Shown: positions 19,037 through 29,097, numbered from the stretch's first letter. The stretch is DNA of 64,000 bases from Pseudomaricurvus alcaniphilus (GCF_011440395.1 NZ_JAAOIX010000001.1:1014680-1078679); one strand, 5' to 3'. Made by a program: numbers and translations. Notes: generated by a model from the letters alone, not told the origin.

Positions 19037-19627
19037 ATGCTTGACATTCAAGAACTGATTGATCGCGAAATGATCCGCGAAAAAATTTACCGCTATTGTC
19101 GAGCTGTTGATCGACTGGATTCCGCAGAATTGAATGGCATATTCTGGGACGATGCACGTTATATAGGCGGGCCATTTCCAGATGATAATACACCGCCAGC
19201 CAGGGATTTCCTGAAACTGGGAATGAAAGTGACTGTTGAAGATGTCTTTGCACAAAGTATGCATAGCATTTCGAATATTATTATCGACATTGATGGTGAT
19301 GTTGCGTTTAGCGAGAGCTATGCCCACTGCCACCATATTTCTCATCCCACTGAAGCCGGGCGGATCGCCTTGATCGGTGCAGAAAATAACGCAGAATTTA
19401 AATACTCCGGCGCCGATGTAGTCGAGATGATTCTTGGCCTCCGGTATATAGATCGTTTTGAAAAGCGTGCAAGAGAGTGGCGCATTGCTAAACGAAGCTT
19501 GGTTATAGACTGGTCTCAGGTTCAAAAATGGCGTGGTATCACACACGGCGGCCTTTACGAAAACCTCAGACTTAGAGGGACTCGCGGCATTGAGGATCCA
19601 GTTTATAGCGACACTATGCAGAGATGA
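19037..19627 (+). CDS. SnoaL-like (NTF2 fold) protein
   Basis: A 196-residue protein with the SnoaL_4-type N-terminus: LIDREMIREKIYRYCRAVDR, then the strand region and HSISNIIIDIDGDVAFSESY. The long insertion and the C-terminal tail GITHGGLYENLRL make it somewhat larger than the usual 130-160 residues. A weak GGAAA site precedes the ATG. Related proteins act as small dehydratases, isomerases or aromatic-oxygenase beta-like partners. It sits between the EthD and azoreductase genes. No substrate can be given. Confidence 0.78.
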   Translation: MLDIQELIDREMIREKIYRYCRAVDRLDSAELNGIFWDDARYIGGPFPDDNTPPARDFLKLGMKVTVEDVFAQSMHSISNIIIDIDGDVAFSESYAHCHHISHPTEAGRIALIGAENNAEFKYSGADVVEMILGLRYIDRFEKRAREWRIAKRSLVIDWSQVQKWRGITHGGLYENLRLRGTRGIEDPVYSDTMQR

Positions 19628-19753
19628 CCAGATCTAAAAGGCGCCATTGCATCCGCCTGCCACAAATTAACACTGTCTCGAATGACTCTACTACCTAGTG
19701 CCAGGACAGGCTCACCTTATCTTTTACTTAATTCCACCTACAAGGGAAATATC

Positions 19754-20350
19754 ATGACCACAATATTACATATTGCCTCAAGCAGTAATCTTAATAGTTC
19801 AGTTACCCGTCGCATAGGGTCAGTTGCCATAGATGTTCTGAGCAAAAAACACCCTGCTGCTACAATTATTGAACGCGATTTGGTTAAGCAGCCCATTCCC
19901 CATGTAAGTCCATCATTCCTGGAGGCTATGTTTGCCGGCGAGGCAGATACTCTGGCACTTGAATTATCCGATCTGCTTATTAATGAACTATTAACCAGTG
20001 ACATTATTATGATCGAAGTACCAATGTACAACTTTTCCATTCCATCCGTGCTCAAAGCATGGATTGACCATGTAGCGCGCGCGGGAAAGACATTCCAATA
20101 TGGTGCTGAAGGCCCAGAGGGACTGGTCACAGGTAAACGAGTAATTTTGGTGATGGGTCGAGGTGGTATTTATACTAGTGGGCCTGCCAAAGTAATGGAC
20201 TATCAAGAACCCTACTTACGTTCTATTTTGGGTTTCCTTGGCATGACTAATATAGACACTATTTATATTGAAGGCGTCGCCATGGGTCCCGAGGCAATAA
20301 CACAAGCATTAACTAAAGCTGAAGAACACAGTCACGCTTTACTGAGCTAG
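19754..20350 (+). CDS. azoR: FMN-dependent NADH-azoreductase / NAD(P)H quinone reductase (flavodoxin-like)
   Basis: A 198-residue flavodoxin-like protein. FMN-binding features are the N-terminal LHIASSSNLNSSVTRRIG, the central PMYNFSIPSVLKAWIDHVAR and the VMGRGGIY loop, all hallmarks of AzoR. It would reduce quinones or azo bonds with NADH by two electrons, protecting against or processing quinones. The start at 19754 has AAGGG upstream; a frame opening at 19682 has none. Length equals E. coli AzoR. It ends the three-gene group, right before repeat copy B. Quinone reduction would fit a catabolic role with the EthD and SnoaL proteins. Confidence 0.88.
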   Translation: MTTILHIASSSNLNSSVTRRIGSVAIDVLSKKHPAATIIERDLVKQPIPHVSPSFLEAMFAGEADTLALELSDLLINELLTSDIIMIEVPMYNFSIPSVLKAWIDHVARAGKTFQYGAEGPEGLVTGKRVILVMGRGGIYTSGPAKVMDYQEPYLRSILGFLGMTNIDTIYIEGVAMGPEAITQALTKAEEHSHALLS

Positions 20351-20359
20351 CGAACATCC

Positions 20360-20600
20360 GCTTAATGTGGGTCCGTCCACTTACCGCAGGTATTGGTGGA
20401 CACTTATGCGGCACAGGGATGTACCGCCAAAACAGTTGACGATAAGTCATATATTCTTATGTCCTGGGACGCACGCGACTACGAGATTACTCCGCACTGG
20501 AAATGGGTTCAGAGCCAAACGGGTCAAGCTTTCTGCTTTCACATCAACCAAACCTGGTGCCGAGGTAAAAAATACATTAATCGCTATGTTTTTTAGAGAC
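20360..20600 (+). repeat. Diverged direct repeat, copy B, with possible small-gene remnant
   Basis: The core at about 20380-20430 matches copy A near 18311-18360. As in copy A, an inverted repeat (GTCCAC and GTGGAC) frames the first part. Here the frame starting with GTGGACACT stays open for ~65 codons, to 20596 (SYILMSWDARDYEITPHWKW), whereas copy A stops after about 22. This suggests a decayed or unusual small gene present twice. I do not recognise the product. Confidence 0.5.
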
Positions 20601-20703
20601 TATGTTAATTAATTTAACAACCTGCGCCATCGAGAATCAGAGCAGCCATAGCAAACCTCGTCTTCATTAGTAAATGAGCTAGTTACAGTTGTAGATACCT
20701 CGA

Positions 20704-21897
20704 TTAAAGAACCTTGTTAAATGATTCCAAATCTTCAATCGCCTGCCCTACTCTCTGAATCGCCCATAAGCTGTAATCATCGGGCTGCATTTTAGGCATT
20801 AAAGCGCTGCGACCAATGGTAAACAGGGCATACACAGCCCCATGGAAAATCTGCTGGCAATAAAGGTGCCAAGCCCGTTCAAAGGTTGGTGGGGTAGCAA
20901 CACCGTTTTCGGCCAGTTTTTCCAAGTACAAGGCGAGCAAGTCCTTCTCCCAAGCACGGCGATTTTCAGTACTGAGAATAAGCGTCATGGCGTAGGAGTA
21001 ATCCAGTGCCCAGCCGCCTTTGGTTACCACCTGCCAATCGTACAAGCCCATGCGGCCATCTTTATCACGCAGCCAATTTCCGGGGTGAACATCCTGGTGC
21101 AACAAGGTTTGGGGGCCCTCCAAATTTAAGGCCAAGGCTTTCATCAAGGCTGGACCTATATCGTGCCTGCGTTGATAAACCGAATCGGGCAGTACGACTC
21201 GTGAACGCTCACAGCCTTTTACCACGCAGGGGATAAAACCCACTTTGTCGTTTAAGGCTTCTTGTACATCGTAGCAATTCTTTAACTCCCTCAGCTCGTT
21301 TTCCAGCATAGGCGAATTCCACATAGCTCCGTGGTACATAGCCATCTGTTCAACCATATCCTCTGCGTCCTTGCGCGTCACTGGATTGGTCATTGGTTCG
21401 GGAAAGGTATAACCCTCATCACTGAGGTCACTTAAAATTGCTATGGTGCGCAAGGCTTTTTTATCAAAAGCGGCATAGTAGGCTTTGGGGCTGCGCAAAT
21501 TAAGTTTTCCGCGTATGTGGTTATAAAACAGCGATTCCCCAGCTACTGCACCGGATAGACCCAAAACAATTCTGGAACCCAGGGAGCTGGCCACCTTAGT
21601 AAACAGCTTTTCGGGCAAACCGGCCTTCTTACCTGCGTCGTTATAGGTCACCACTAACGCCCGCCGTTGCGAGGTGCCGTTGGAGCCTCCATATGCTCGT
21701 ACAGTTTCAACTTTAGCACCGGGGTAATCGGCACACATCACCAGAGTTAACCACTCTGGCGTAATTGCCTCTGCGCAAGCGGGCACATCCCCCAGCCTGG
21801 CAGGGGCAGGCACTTTGATTATTTTTTCCAGAGCTACTTTTGTAACCAGATTAGCTATATCCGCTAAAACTGCTATTTTGTTAAATATAGTGATCAT
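20704..21897 (-). CDS. APH/EcKinase-like phosphotransferase
   Basis: A 397-residue kinase-fold protein. The catalytic loop LLHQDVHPGNWLRD and the following LYDWQVV magnesium motif are intact. The N-terminal lobe is of the ecdysteroid-kinase/APH type (TVRAYGGSNGTSQRRALVV). Members phosphorylate small hydroxylated molecules, sometimes sterols; the bacterial substrates are mostly unknown. It is alone on the minus strand, and GTGGGAAA precedes the start. The sterol-kinase resemblance fits a window rich in lipid oxidation genes, but aminoglycoside inactivation cannot be formally ruled out. Confidence 0.82.
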   Translation of the reverse strand: MITIFNKIAVLADIANLVTKVALEKIIKVPAPARLGDVPACAEAITPEWLTLVMCADYPGAKVETVRAYGGSNGTSQRRALVVTYNDAGKKAGLPEKLFTKVASSLGSRIVLGLSGAVAGESLFYNHIRGKLNLRSPKAYYAAFDKKALRTIAILSDLSDEGYTFPEPMTNPVTRKDAEDMVEQMAMYHGAMWNSPMLENELRELKNCYDVQEALNDKVGFIPCVVKGCERSRVVLPDSVYQRRHDIGPALMKALALNLEGPQTLLHQDVHPGNWLRDKDGRMGLYDWQVVTKGGWALDYSYAMTLILSTENRRAWEKDLLALYLEKLAENGVATPPTFERAWHLYCQQIFHGAVYALFTIGRSALMPKMQPDDYSLWAIQRVGQAIEDLESFNKVL

Positions 21898-22112
21898 CGT
21901 TTCCCACTATCATTGATTGCTTTTGTACCATTCGAGATCTAAAGGCCTGCTTGCAAATAGTAACAATCTAACCATATTAGAGGCTTTCCAGTACTGCAGT
22001 AGCGAAATAAAATTTAGGCGACAGGACATATTTCTACGATTTTCGGCCCCCCATATCGTGCAATGCAGTTTATCAAAATTCACTTAAAATCAATAAAAAG
22101 GCCCCGTGCACA

Positions 22113-22290
22113 TTAACTATTAGCAACTGCGTATACGCCATGCCCTGAGTCAATGCCGACCTGCGGATTTTTACCGCTGAGAAAATCTTCCAACAGAGCG
22201 GTTAAGCCACCGACCATCGATTACGCTATGGAATAAGGCGTCGACATGGCCGGTATCGCCGCCCAAATAAACATAGCCTCATCCAATGGA
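22113..22290 (-). pseudogene. Possible C-terminal gene remnant
   Basis: Between two genes, one minus-strand frame reads like protein (GGLTALLEDFLSGKNPQVG followed by IDSGHGVYAVANS and a stop). It is preceded in the same frame, across one stop codon, by another protein-like run ending STPYSIA. There is no start codon with a ribosome site. This looks like the worn C-terminus of an enzyme, perhaps an oxidoreductase. The rest of the 21898-22336 gap holds nothing I can identify. Confidence 0.3.
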
Positions 22291-22336
22291 GCGTGGGAAG
22301 CAACTTAATCAACATTATGACTAAGCTATTCTATCG

Positions 22337-22711
22337 TTAAGTAAATAAAGCATAGAACTTGGAGATATCGACATACTCATCAAGCCGAGTGATTTTGCCA
22401 TCTGACACTCGCGCGACCATGCATACCGGTATGGACGGCATCACCGCGCCGTTTTTCAGTTGGCCACATAAATTATGCTGCTGAACGAAGCCGTTTTCAG
22501 TTTCAGTGAAACGTATATCGTCGTAGTAAACCTTTGTCACCAGCGAAAACAGCTGTGCCAATGACGCAAGATTATCGGATTTGGTTTCTTCAACACCATC
22601 ATAGCTATGCCAAACTATAACGTCCTCAGCGTAAAGATCGTTGAAGCCAGCAACATCCAAAGTTTGAATCTCTGCTGACAATTTTTCTGCAATTTGTAAC
22701 GCAGTATCCAT
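22337..22711 (-). CDS. SnoaL/NTF2-like protein
   Basis: A 124-residue NTF2-fold protein: LAEKLSAEIQTLDVAGFNDLY-type helices, then the strand EDVIVWHSYDGVEE and the typical C-terminal VARVSDGKITRLDEYVD. Two ATGs are adjacent; the second (22711) is better spaced from AGGAG. Proteins of this compact kind act as ketosteroid-isomerase-like enzymes or unknown small-molecule binders. It lies 46 bases after the acyltransferase gene and is probably co-transcribed with it. Confidence 0.78.
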   Translation of the reverse strand: MDTALQIAEKLSAEIQTLDVAGFNDLYAEDVIVWHSYDGVEETKSDNLASLAQLFSLVTKVYYDDIRFTETENGFVQQHNLCGQLKNGAVMPSIPVCMVARVSDGKITRLDEYVDISKFYALFT

Positions 22712-22760
22712 CATGATCTCCTGTTTATCTTTAGGGTATTTAAGTTAACGCCTACGACCA

Positions 22761-23600
22761 CTATAAGCTGTTCAGCAATCGACGCCACCTGGGTTCCTCG
22801 CTTTTATTTTGTGCGCGAATAAGCATCAAATCCTTTAAGGCGTGGTTCAGCGATTCCGCAACATCGTCTTGCAGCCTTTGTAAAACATCTGCATTGTCAG
22901 ATTGCCCCGCATATTTTTTTGTATCAATGGAAGTTCCAAATTTAAAATACAGCTTAACGGGCTTTGGTATGGGAGTGAAACCAATTCCTCTGGGTATAGG
23001 CATGTCAGAGTTATACTGCTTCATCATGTCGCCAACATACTTTTCTTTGATTCTAGTGCCCAACGGATTGCTTAGCAGTGCATCAACACTGGTAACTATG
23101 TCAAATAATTCATCATTCCCGAGACAGGCTACAGGTGTTATTCTATGACCCGATTCGATAGCCATGCGCACAAATCCAAGACGCCGCTCCCAGAGCAACT
23201 GATAACAATTACCTTTACTTTTTAACACTTCACGCCCACCACCCGGGTAGACCAATAAACTTTTACCCTCTTTCATAATAGCTCGACACATTTCCCGAGT
23301 GCCCACTACTCCACCAATACTAGTAAGAAAATCTTTCCACGGTGCCTCGTAATGAATGAAGTCAGCTAAACCATGAGCAAAAATACCCGTATTACAATAA
23401 ATTCCCTGTACCAGTAAGAGTGTGTCCGGGACACCAAATCGGCCATGATTTGCGGCAAATAAGGTGGGCTGCTCTGTATCTATCTCGTCAAAACCAATAA
23501 ATTCTGGCGCAAAGTAAGCATTAAGTAACCTAAACTTTTTTGAAAACTCTTCCTGGGATGGCGGTACAAAGGCCAAAGCCTCTTCGATACTTTTCGTCAT
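22761..23600 (-). CDS. PlsC/LPLAT-type acyltransferase (DGAT2/TMEM68-like)
   Basis: A 279-residue acyltransferase. The acceptor motif appears as NHGRFGVPD (an NHx4D variant of the usual HX4D). VYPGGGREVL is the glycine-rich block typical of the diacylglycerol-acyltransferase/TMEM68 branch, and AIESGHRITPVACLG is also present. It would transfer acyl groups from acyl-CoA to a glycerolipid or alcohol at the membrane. A GAAGG site precedes the ATG. It is upstream of an NTF2-like gene and near two WS/DGAT genes in the window. A role in storage-lipid synthesis is likely but inferred. Confidence 0.85.
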   Translation of the reverse strand: MTKSIEEALAFVPPSQEEFSKKFRLLNAYFAPEFIGFDEIDTEQPTLFAANHGRFGVPDTLLLVQGIYCNTGIFAHGLADFIHYEAPWKDFLTSIGGVVGTREMCRAIMKEGKSLLVYPGGGREVLKSKGNCYQLLWERRLGFVRMAIESGHRITPVACLGNDELFDIVTSVDALLSNPLGTRIKEKYVGDMMKQYNSDMPIPRGIGFTPIPKPVKLYFKFGTSIDTKKYAGQSDNADVLQRLQDDVAESLNHALKDLMLIRAQNKSEEPRWRRLLNSL

Positions 23601-23701
23601 TATGAATAGCCTTCAGATAAAAGATGTATGAATTCTAACAGCCAGACTATCGTTGTTAATAATAGATTGGTTCAGACCCCCGCAAACGCAAACCAACGTT
23701 C

Positions 23702-25813
23702 TTAGTGTGCCCCGATAGCAGTATCTGCGCCTACTGATGCATTTAGTGCGTTTCGTGCCTGAGCGCGTATAAACATAAAAATATCTTTTGTATCCGTCTC
23801 CGACAAATCATCATATTTCGGCATGCTTCTAGACATTAACGCACCACTGGTCGTAATATGCCGAAAGACTTCGTAGTTCAGGGCAATAGCCGATTCCCTT
23901 AAATCCGGTGCGGGACCACCGGGGGAAATCGCGCCCCCGCCGTGGCAGTAATAACAAAATTTATCTTCGAAGAGTTGCGCGCCGCGTTCAGCTGCGGCCG
24001 AATCAATTACCAGAGTCGGGTCATCTAAAAGCGCAAAGGAAGTATCCGCTGGCGCAGTTGCGGGAAGGCTTGCCGTTCCGCCTATGGCAAATGTTAATAA
24101 CCGTCGCGGTTGTAAATTGAATTTCCAGCCGTGGTTAAAAATAGAACGAGGCCCACCGACCAAAAGTGAAACATATTGTGTTCCATCAACCTCGTACGTG
24201 ATAGCCGAAGTGCCTATACCCAGCTTGGCATCGAACTGCCACAGGGCCTCACCTGTATCGGCACGATAAGCGTGAAACAAACCGTTTGCCTCCCCTTGAA
24301 ACACGAGGTTGCCAGCGGTTGTCATGGTGCCGCCATTATCCAGAGTGGGGTATTTAACTTTCCATTGCGCCTTCTGTGCAATTGGGTCCCAGGCCAATAG
24401 GGAGCCGGTACCGTCATCTTCGTCCGCAACCGCACCCGCCAAAGTTGCCCCAGGGCCTTCATGCTCCAATGGATTTTCAAGTAAAGTCACTGTCATTCCA
24501 AGCTGCATGTACGGGATATAAGCTAGACCTGCGGTAGGGTTAAACGACATTGATTCCCAATTATGTGCGCCTTTGGCGCTTGGCCAAATAGTGACCGGGC
24601 CGTTTTCGTAGCGAATGTTCTCCGCTTCTACCGGCCTGCCGGTTTCCAAATCAATGCGTTCAGCCCAAGTTACCTTGCCAATTTTTTCAGCTGAAATAAG
24701 CTTACCTGTTATACGATCTATAACGTAGTAAAACCCATTCGTTGGGCTCTGCATTACCACCTTACGCTGGGCGCCATCAATGGTTAAATCTGCCAGAATC
24801 ATATTGGCGGTGGCTTTATAATCCCATGCTTCTTGCGGGTTTACCTGATAGTGCCAAATATATTCGCCGCTATCGGCATTCAGCGCGACGATAGAGGCTA
24901 GAAACAAATTATCGCCTTTACTCTGCGTACGCAATGCGGGGTCATAGGGCCCGGAATTACCGGTACCAATGTATAGTTGGTTGAGTTCCGGGTCATAGGT
25001 CATGCTATCCCATACTGTACCCCCTGTGCCTGTTTTCCAGTACTCCCCATGCCAGGTCTTAGCAGCCATTTCCATCGCCGCATTTTCAAATCCGTCTGCA
25101 GGGTTGCCAGGCACGGTGTAAAACCGCCAAAGCATCTTACCCGTTTCTGCGTCGTAAGCACTCATATAGCCTCGTAAGCCTATGTCTCCACCGCCATTAC
25201 CAATAACCACTTTACCCTTATAAGCCCGAGGGGCGCCGGTAATGGTATGCTTTGATCCATTAGCAACGGTTTTGGTTTCCCAGCGTACCCTACCGGTTTT
25301 GGCATCCAGTGCAACCAAACGGCCATCCAGGGTGCCAACAAATACTTTGCCGTCTAAATAGGCAACCCCTCGGTTTACCGGAAAAATGTAACGCATATGT
25401 ATTGGGTTATGTTTCCAGTGCTCCGGGTTATATTTCCACAATAGCACGCCCTTTACTGCATCGACGGCATACACCGAGGAATCGTGCCCAGTGAAATAAA
25501 GCACGCCGTCAATAGCCAGTGGCGTCGCCTCCAGAATACGTTCACCCGCCAAATCCAATGACCACGCTAAACCAAGCTGTTTGACATTATCTACATTGAT
25601 CTCTGTTAACGGGCTAAAGCGCTGCTCGCTGTAGTCCAAACCATAGGAAGGCCAATCTCCATTTTGCGCTTTGCTGGTAATCTGATCGACTTTTTCAGAC
25701 GATACGATAGTATCCTCACTTTTGTCGGCATGTGAATTTTCAGTATTATGCTGGTTGCAAGCAGTTAGCATAATCACGGAAAATATCAAGTATGCAGCTA
25801 ATCGGAAAGCCAT
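23702..25813 (-). CDS. Quinohaemoprotein (PQQ + cytochrome c) alcohol dehydrogenase, lipoprotein
   Basis: A 703-residue periplasmic enzyme. The N-terminus is a lipoprotein signal with lipobox LTAC at residues ~16-19, so it should be membrane-anchored. A PQQ propeller with SPLTEINVDNVKQLGLAWS, the active-site region GDNLFLASIVAL and the HYQVNPQEAWDY segment follows. The C-terminal cytochrome c domain has CYYCH and a later Met (MSRSMPKYDDL) as likely axial ligand. It oxidises primary alcohols and feeds electrons to the respiratory chain. The vicinal Cys-Cys pair expected before VNRGVAY in methanol/ethanol dehydrogenases is replaced by YIFP, which is unusual. AGGAG precedes the ATG by ten bases. 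Confidence 0.9.
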   Translation of the reverse strand: MAFRLAAYLIFSVIMLTACNQHNTENSHADKSEDTIVSSEKVDQITSKAQNGDWPSYGLDYSEQRFSPLTEINVDNVKQLGLAWSLDLAGERILEATPLAIDGVLYFTGHDSSVYAVDAVKGVLLWKYNPEHWKHNPIHMRYIFPVNRGVAYLDGKVFVGTLDGRLVALDAKTGRVRWETKTVANGSKHTITGAPRAYKGKVVIGNGGGDIGLRGYMSAYDAETGKMLWRFYTVPGNPADGFENAAMEMAAKTWHGEYWKTGTGGTVWDSMTYDPELNQLYIGTGNSGPYDPALRTQSKGDNLFLASIVALNADSGEYIWHYQVNPQEAWDYKATANMILADLTIDGAQRKVVMQSPTNGFYYVIDRITGKLISAEKIGKVTWAERIDLETGRPVEAENIRYENGPVTIWPSAKGAHNWESMSFNPTAGLAYIPYMQLGMTVTLLENPLEHEGPGATLAGAVADEDDGTGSLLAWDPIAQKAQWKVKYPTLDNGGTMTTAGNLVFQGEANGLFHAYRADTGEALWQFDAKLGIGTSAITYEVDGTQYVSLLVGGPRSIFNHGWKFNLQPRRLLTFAIGGTASLPATAPADTSFALLDDPTLVIDSAAAERGAQLFEDKFCYYCHGGGAISPGGPAPDLRESAIALNYEVFRHITTSGALMSRSMPKYDDLSETDTKDIFMFIRAQARNALNASVGADTAIGAH

Positions 25814-25942
25814 TGTATTTAATCTCCTAACTGAGTTTGTTTGACCAGCTATTTTTTCTTATTCTGCATTTGCGAAGGTCAACCATACGGTGAGCATCAA
25901 GCAAAGCTGGATCCACTGCCTTTATACGCTGGAATTTCACTG

Positions 25943-27445
25943 TTATTGAATCCCCTTATCTGTCGCAGTCTCACTCCTGGAAACAGATGCCTTTACCTTA
26001 GCGGGCGATTTTATCGATGCAGTTTTATCCAGCGCGGCCTGTTTACCAAGCTTTTCCATACCAATTTCAATGCCACGGACAAATGAGTTTTTATCTTTCA
26101 CCACTCGGGCATCTCCATGAAAGCCAAAGGTCACATTCGTGTAGGTTGAGGTTACCGCAGTGGTCAATGCCATAACATCCAGTATGGGTGGCATCGCGAT
26201 ATTCTCTACCATCAGACCATTACCGATATACACAGGAAATCTGGGACCTGGCACATTGGTTAACAATGCATTCATCATATGAATCTTGTCTGGAAAACGC
26301 TCGGCAAGATTAAATTTACTAGCCAGGTATAACAGTGCACTTATCGTAACAGGAGGCACCAAGCTGCCAACATCATCAAGACTGACAACGGAGGTTTTTT
26401 CCTCTAGCGCAAGTTTTTGGCTTTTGGTTTCCGCAATGATAGATTGAAGCCGCTTGACTGGATCCTTGATAGAGTTGTGAAGATTACAGTACATTACGGA
26501 GAGCTGGTTACCTCCTTCCACATCTCCCGCTTCCCTGACACTCACCGGGACACCACAAATGAGATCGATGCCTATGCTTTCACTATTGCTCTCAAAGTAG
26601 GATTCCAGTGCGTAGGTATACAAAAACAGGCAGATATCATTGATCGTTCCATCAAAATATTTCGCCAGCGTTTTAATATCCGCAATTGGCAATGTTTTAT
26701 AAGAGGAGGTATGCGTCATCGAGTGTTTGGAGATATTAAGAGAAGTACGTATTACCTGCGGCTTTTCCTCAACCTTGTTTTTCGTTTTGAACAGCTTCTC
26801 TTTGGCCTGGGCACCTATAAATTGGCCAATGCCGGTAGCATTATTGACAAGAAACCTGGATGAATCCCACAAACGTTCGACCGAATCTTTTAAACTAAAA
26901 GTGTATAGATCCAACAAGGTTGGATCTTTGGGAAAACTTTTCACAGGGTATGTGGGCGTCTGTAATTCTTTGGGCTCCAAACTGTAAATAGGGTCCATCG
27001 CTTTTCCTGCACCCATGCCATCGGCAAGGGCGTGATGAAACCTGGTAATAATGGCCAATCTATTATCCTTGAGCCCTTGCAAAATAATAATATGCCACAG
27101 ATGCGGAGCTTTGAGATCTTCGCAATGCGTTTCAATGTAAGCAGTTAATTCATCGTAACCGCCCGGTGCCGGCAGGGAATCAATTAAAACATGATCCCAT
27201 ATATCGAACTTTGAATCTTCAATTCGACGCATATGAGCCAAACCCAAAGGAGCTTCAACAAACTTGGAGCGCAATAGAGGGACATTTTCCAATTTTGCTG
27301 CCAGATGGTTAGCCATTTCGGTGGCGTTGAGAAGTTCGCCATTAACATGTGACTCGAGGATCATAGCTCCACTCATAATCACGCTAGGCATGTTATGGTG
27401 CTCCATTTTGTAGAGCAGGTAATCTATAACATTGGACTTTTCCAT
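25943..27445 (-). CDS. WS/DGAT-family wax ester synthase/acyltransferase, copy 1
   Basis: A 500-residue bifunctional wax ester synthase/diacylglycerol acyltransferase type protein. The catalytic motif HHxxxDG is intact as FHHALADGMGAG. The C-terminal domain carries TNVPGPRFPVY, the family's second conserved block. It would esterify fatty alcohols or diacylglycerol with acyl-CoA to make neutral-lipid inclusions. The tail after residue ~470 is Lys/Ala/Ser-rich and low in complexity. AAGGA precedes the ATG. It lies next to an acyl-CoA ligase, which could supply the acyl-CoA. Confidence 0.9.
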   Translation of the reverse strand: MEKSNVIDYLLYKMEHHNMPSVIMSGAMILESHVNGELLNATEMANHLAAKLENVPLLRSKFVEAPLGLAHMRRIEDSKFDIWDHVLIDSLPAPGGYDELTAYIETHCEDLKAPHLWHIIILQGLKDNRLAIITRFHHALADGMGAGKAMDPIYSLEPKELQTPTYPVKSFPKDPTLLDLYTFSLKDSVERLWDSSRFLVNNATGIGQFIGAQAKEKLFKTKNKVEEKPQVIRTSLNISKHSMTHTSSYKTLPIADIKTLAKYFDGTINDICLFLYTYALESYFESNSESIGIDLICGVPVSVREAGDVEGGNQLSVMYCNLHNSIKDPVKRLQSIIAETKSQKLALEEKTSVVSLDDVGSLVPPVTISALLYLASKFNLAERFPDKIHMMNALLTNVPGPRFPVYIGNGLMVENIAMPPILDVMALTTAVTSTYTNVTFGFHGDARVVKDKNSFVRGIEIGMEKLGKQAALDKTASIKSPAKVKASVSRSETATDKGIQ

Positions 27446-27549
27446 GACGCAATCCTTGATAGATAATATTAGTTAAACTTTCTAAAGACCTGATTTAACA
27501 GTGGGCTCTCCCGTTCATCAGGTCAAACCTGTAGCCTACGTGTTTTTTG

Positions 27550-29097
27550 TTACTGATCTGCTGGCCCAGGGAATTGTTTACGAAGTTCTTTTTTCAAGAT
27601 TTTTCCTGACGCATTACGCGGTAACGATTCGATGAAGACAAAGCGCTTGGGTTGCTTGTAACGGGACAATCTGGCCTGGCAATAGTCCAGCAGGGATTGT
27701 GCCGTTGCGCTGTCGTCTTTACGAACAATGACAGCCAAGGGAGATTCGCCCCATTTTTCGCTCGGCTGGCCAATAACAGCGGCTTCAAGTACACCGGGGT
27801 GGGATGCCAGAATATTTTCTACTTCGGCAGGATAAATGTTTTCACCGCCAGAAATAATCATGTCTTTGAGGCGGTCACGGATAAAGATAAATCCATCTTC
27901 ATCTATCGTACCCACATCCCCCGTATGTAACCAGCCATCTACCAAAGTAGATGCTGTGGCTTCCGGATTGTTCCAATACTCCTTCATCACGTGTGGACCC
28001 CTGATCAGGATCTCGCCGTTTTCACCAGGAGCAATTACAGTACCATCGGGATGGACAATTTTGACTTCAGTGTAAAGCATGGGCTTACCGATGGAGCCGA
28101 CTTTGCTGATACTGTAGGCACTGGCAAGTGAACAACCACCACCGCCCGATTCCGTCAATCCGTAAGCCTGGACTACATCAACATTCCTGCGAGAATAGGT
28201 TTCAATAAGTTCTACCGGCATCGGCGCTGCGGCACCAATCATAAAGCGAAGGTCGTCTATCTTGGCTGTTGTAAACCCGGGCGCCTGGCGCATAAAATTG
28301 AGCATTGCTGGTACACCGCCGCCTATATTCACACGCTCCAGTTCCAGCACATCCCAGGCGGAAACCGGGTTAAACTCTCTGGTAGTCACCAGCGTCATGG
28401 GCACCTGAACCGCCATGATCAACAGCGTCAGGGAGGCGACGTGGAACATAGGAAATGGCGCCCAGCCGCGATCGGCTTCGCGCACATCCATCACACTGAT
28501 CCAGGTCAGCGACGCCCAAAGTGCACTATTGTGAGTGTGCACCACACCTTTAGGGGCCCCGGTGGTACCAGAGGTATACATGATAAACAGGTTGTCATCG
28601 CCACCGAAATCAGATAAAACATTCTGCTCGCTGGCACTACCGATCAGTGTTTCAAAAGAAACAGCGCCATCAACTGACGTCGCACCACCGACTTCGATAA
28701 GATGGGTAAAACTTACCTCGTGATCAGGGTTGTTTAGAATTGCTTTCAATAATGATGCAAAGGAAGCATCGTAGATTATGCTCTTGGCACCGCTGTTGTT
28801 TACAATGTACGCCAGTTCAGTACCCGTCAGGCGAGTGTTTAAGGGCACCACCACAATGCCCAACTTCGCCGCCCCATAAAGCGACGCGATAAATTCGTGG
28901 CCGTTTGGCAATAAGAACGCTACTCTTTCACCAGCCTTAAAACCAAGTTCACTGAACATGTTGGCACACTGATTGGCCTTGGCATTAAGTTGCCTGTAGG
29001 TTAAACGAACATCTCGATCTGGCTCTACCGATGCCTCCAGATCAGCTGAAACTTTAGCTCGGCGAGCCAACAAATCTCCAAGATTTAATCCGTTCAT
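27550..29097 (-). CDS. Acyl-CoA synthetase (AMP-forming), copy 1
   Basis: A 515-residue ANL-family ligase of the fatty-acid/aromatic-acid type. The AMP-binding motif is [17 protein letters not shown]. The A5 motif region is [11 protein letters not shown], the hinge region is [15 protein letters not shown], and the catalytic Lys is in [12 protein letters not shown]. It activates a carboxylic acid to its CoA thioester. It is flanked on the minus strand by WS/DGAT upstream of 27445 and a BAHD-like acyltransferase downstream of 29159. The three could form one acyl activation and transfer route. The acid used is unknown. Confidence 0.9.
   Translation of the reverse strand: MNGLNLGDLLARRAKVSADLEASVEPDRDVRLTYRQLNAKANQCANMFSELGFKAGERVAFLLPNGHEFIASLYGAAKLGIVVVPLNTRLTGTELAYIVNNSGAKSIIYDASFASLLKAILNNPDHEVSFTHLIEVGGATSVDGAVSFETLIGSASEQNVLSDFGGDDNLFIMYTSGTTGAPKGVVHTHNSALWASLTWISVMDVREADRGWAPFPMFHVASLTLLIMAVQVPMTLVTTREFNPVSAWDVLELERVNIGGGVPAMLNFMRQAPGFTTAKIDDLRFMIGAAAPMPVELIETYSRRNVDVVQAYGLTESGGGGCSLASAYSISKVGSIGKPMLYTEVKIVHPDGTVIAPGENGEILIRGPHVMKEYWNNPEATASTLVDGWLHTGDVGTIDEDGFIFIRDRLKDMIISGGENIYPAEVENILASHPGVLEAAVIGQPSEKWGESPLAVIVRKDDSATAQSLLDYCQARLSRYKQPKRFVFIESLPRNASGKILKKELRKQFPGPADQ

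Noticed and set aside
18290-20600. Insertion sequence or composite transposon
   Set aside because: No transposase frame or clear terminal repeats with target duplication; kept only as an unidentified repeat pair.
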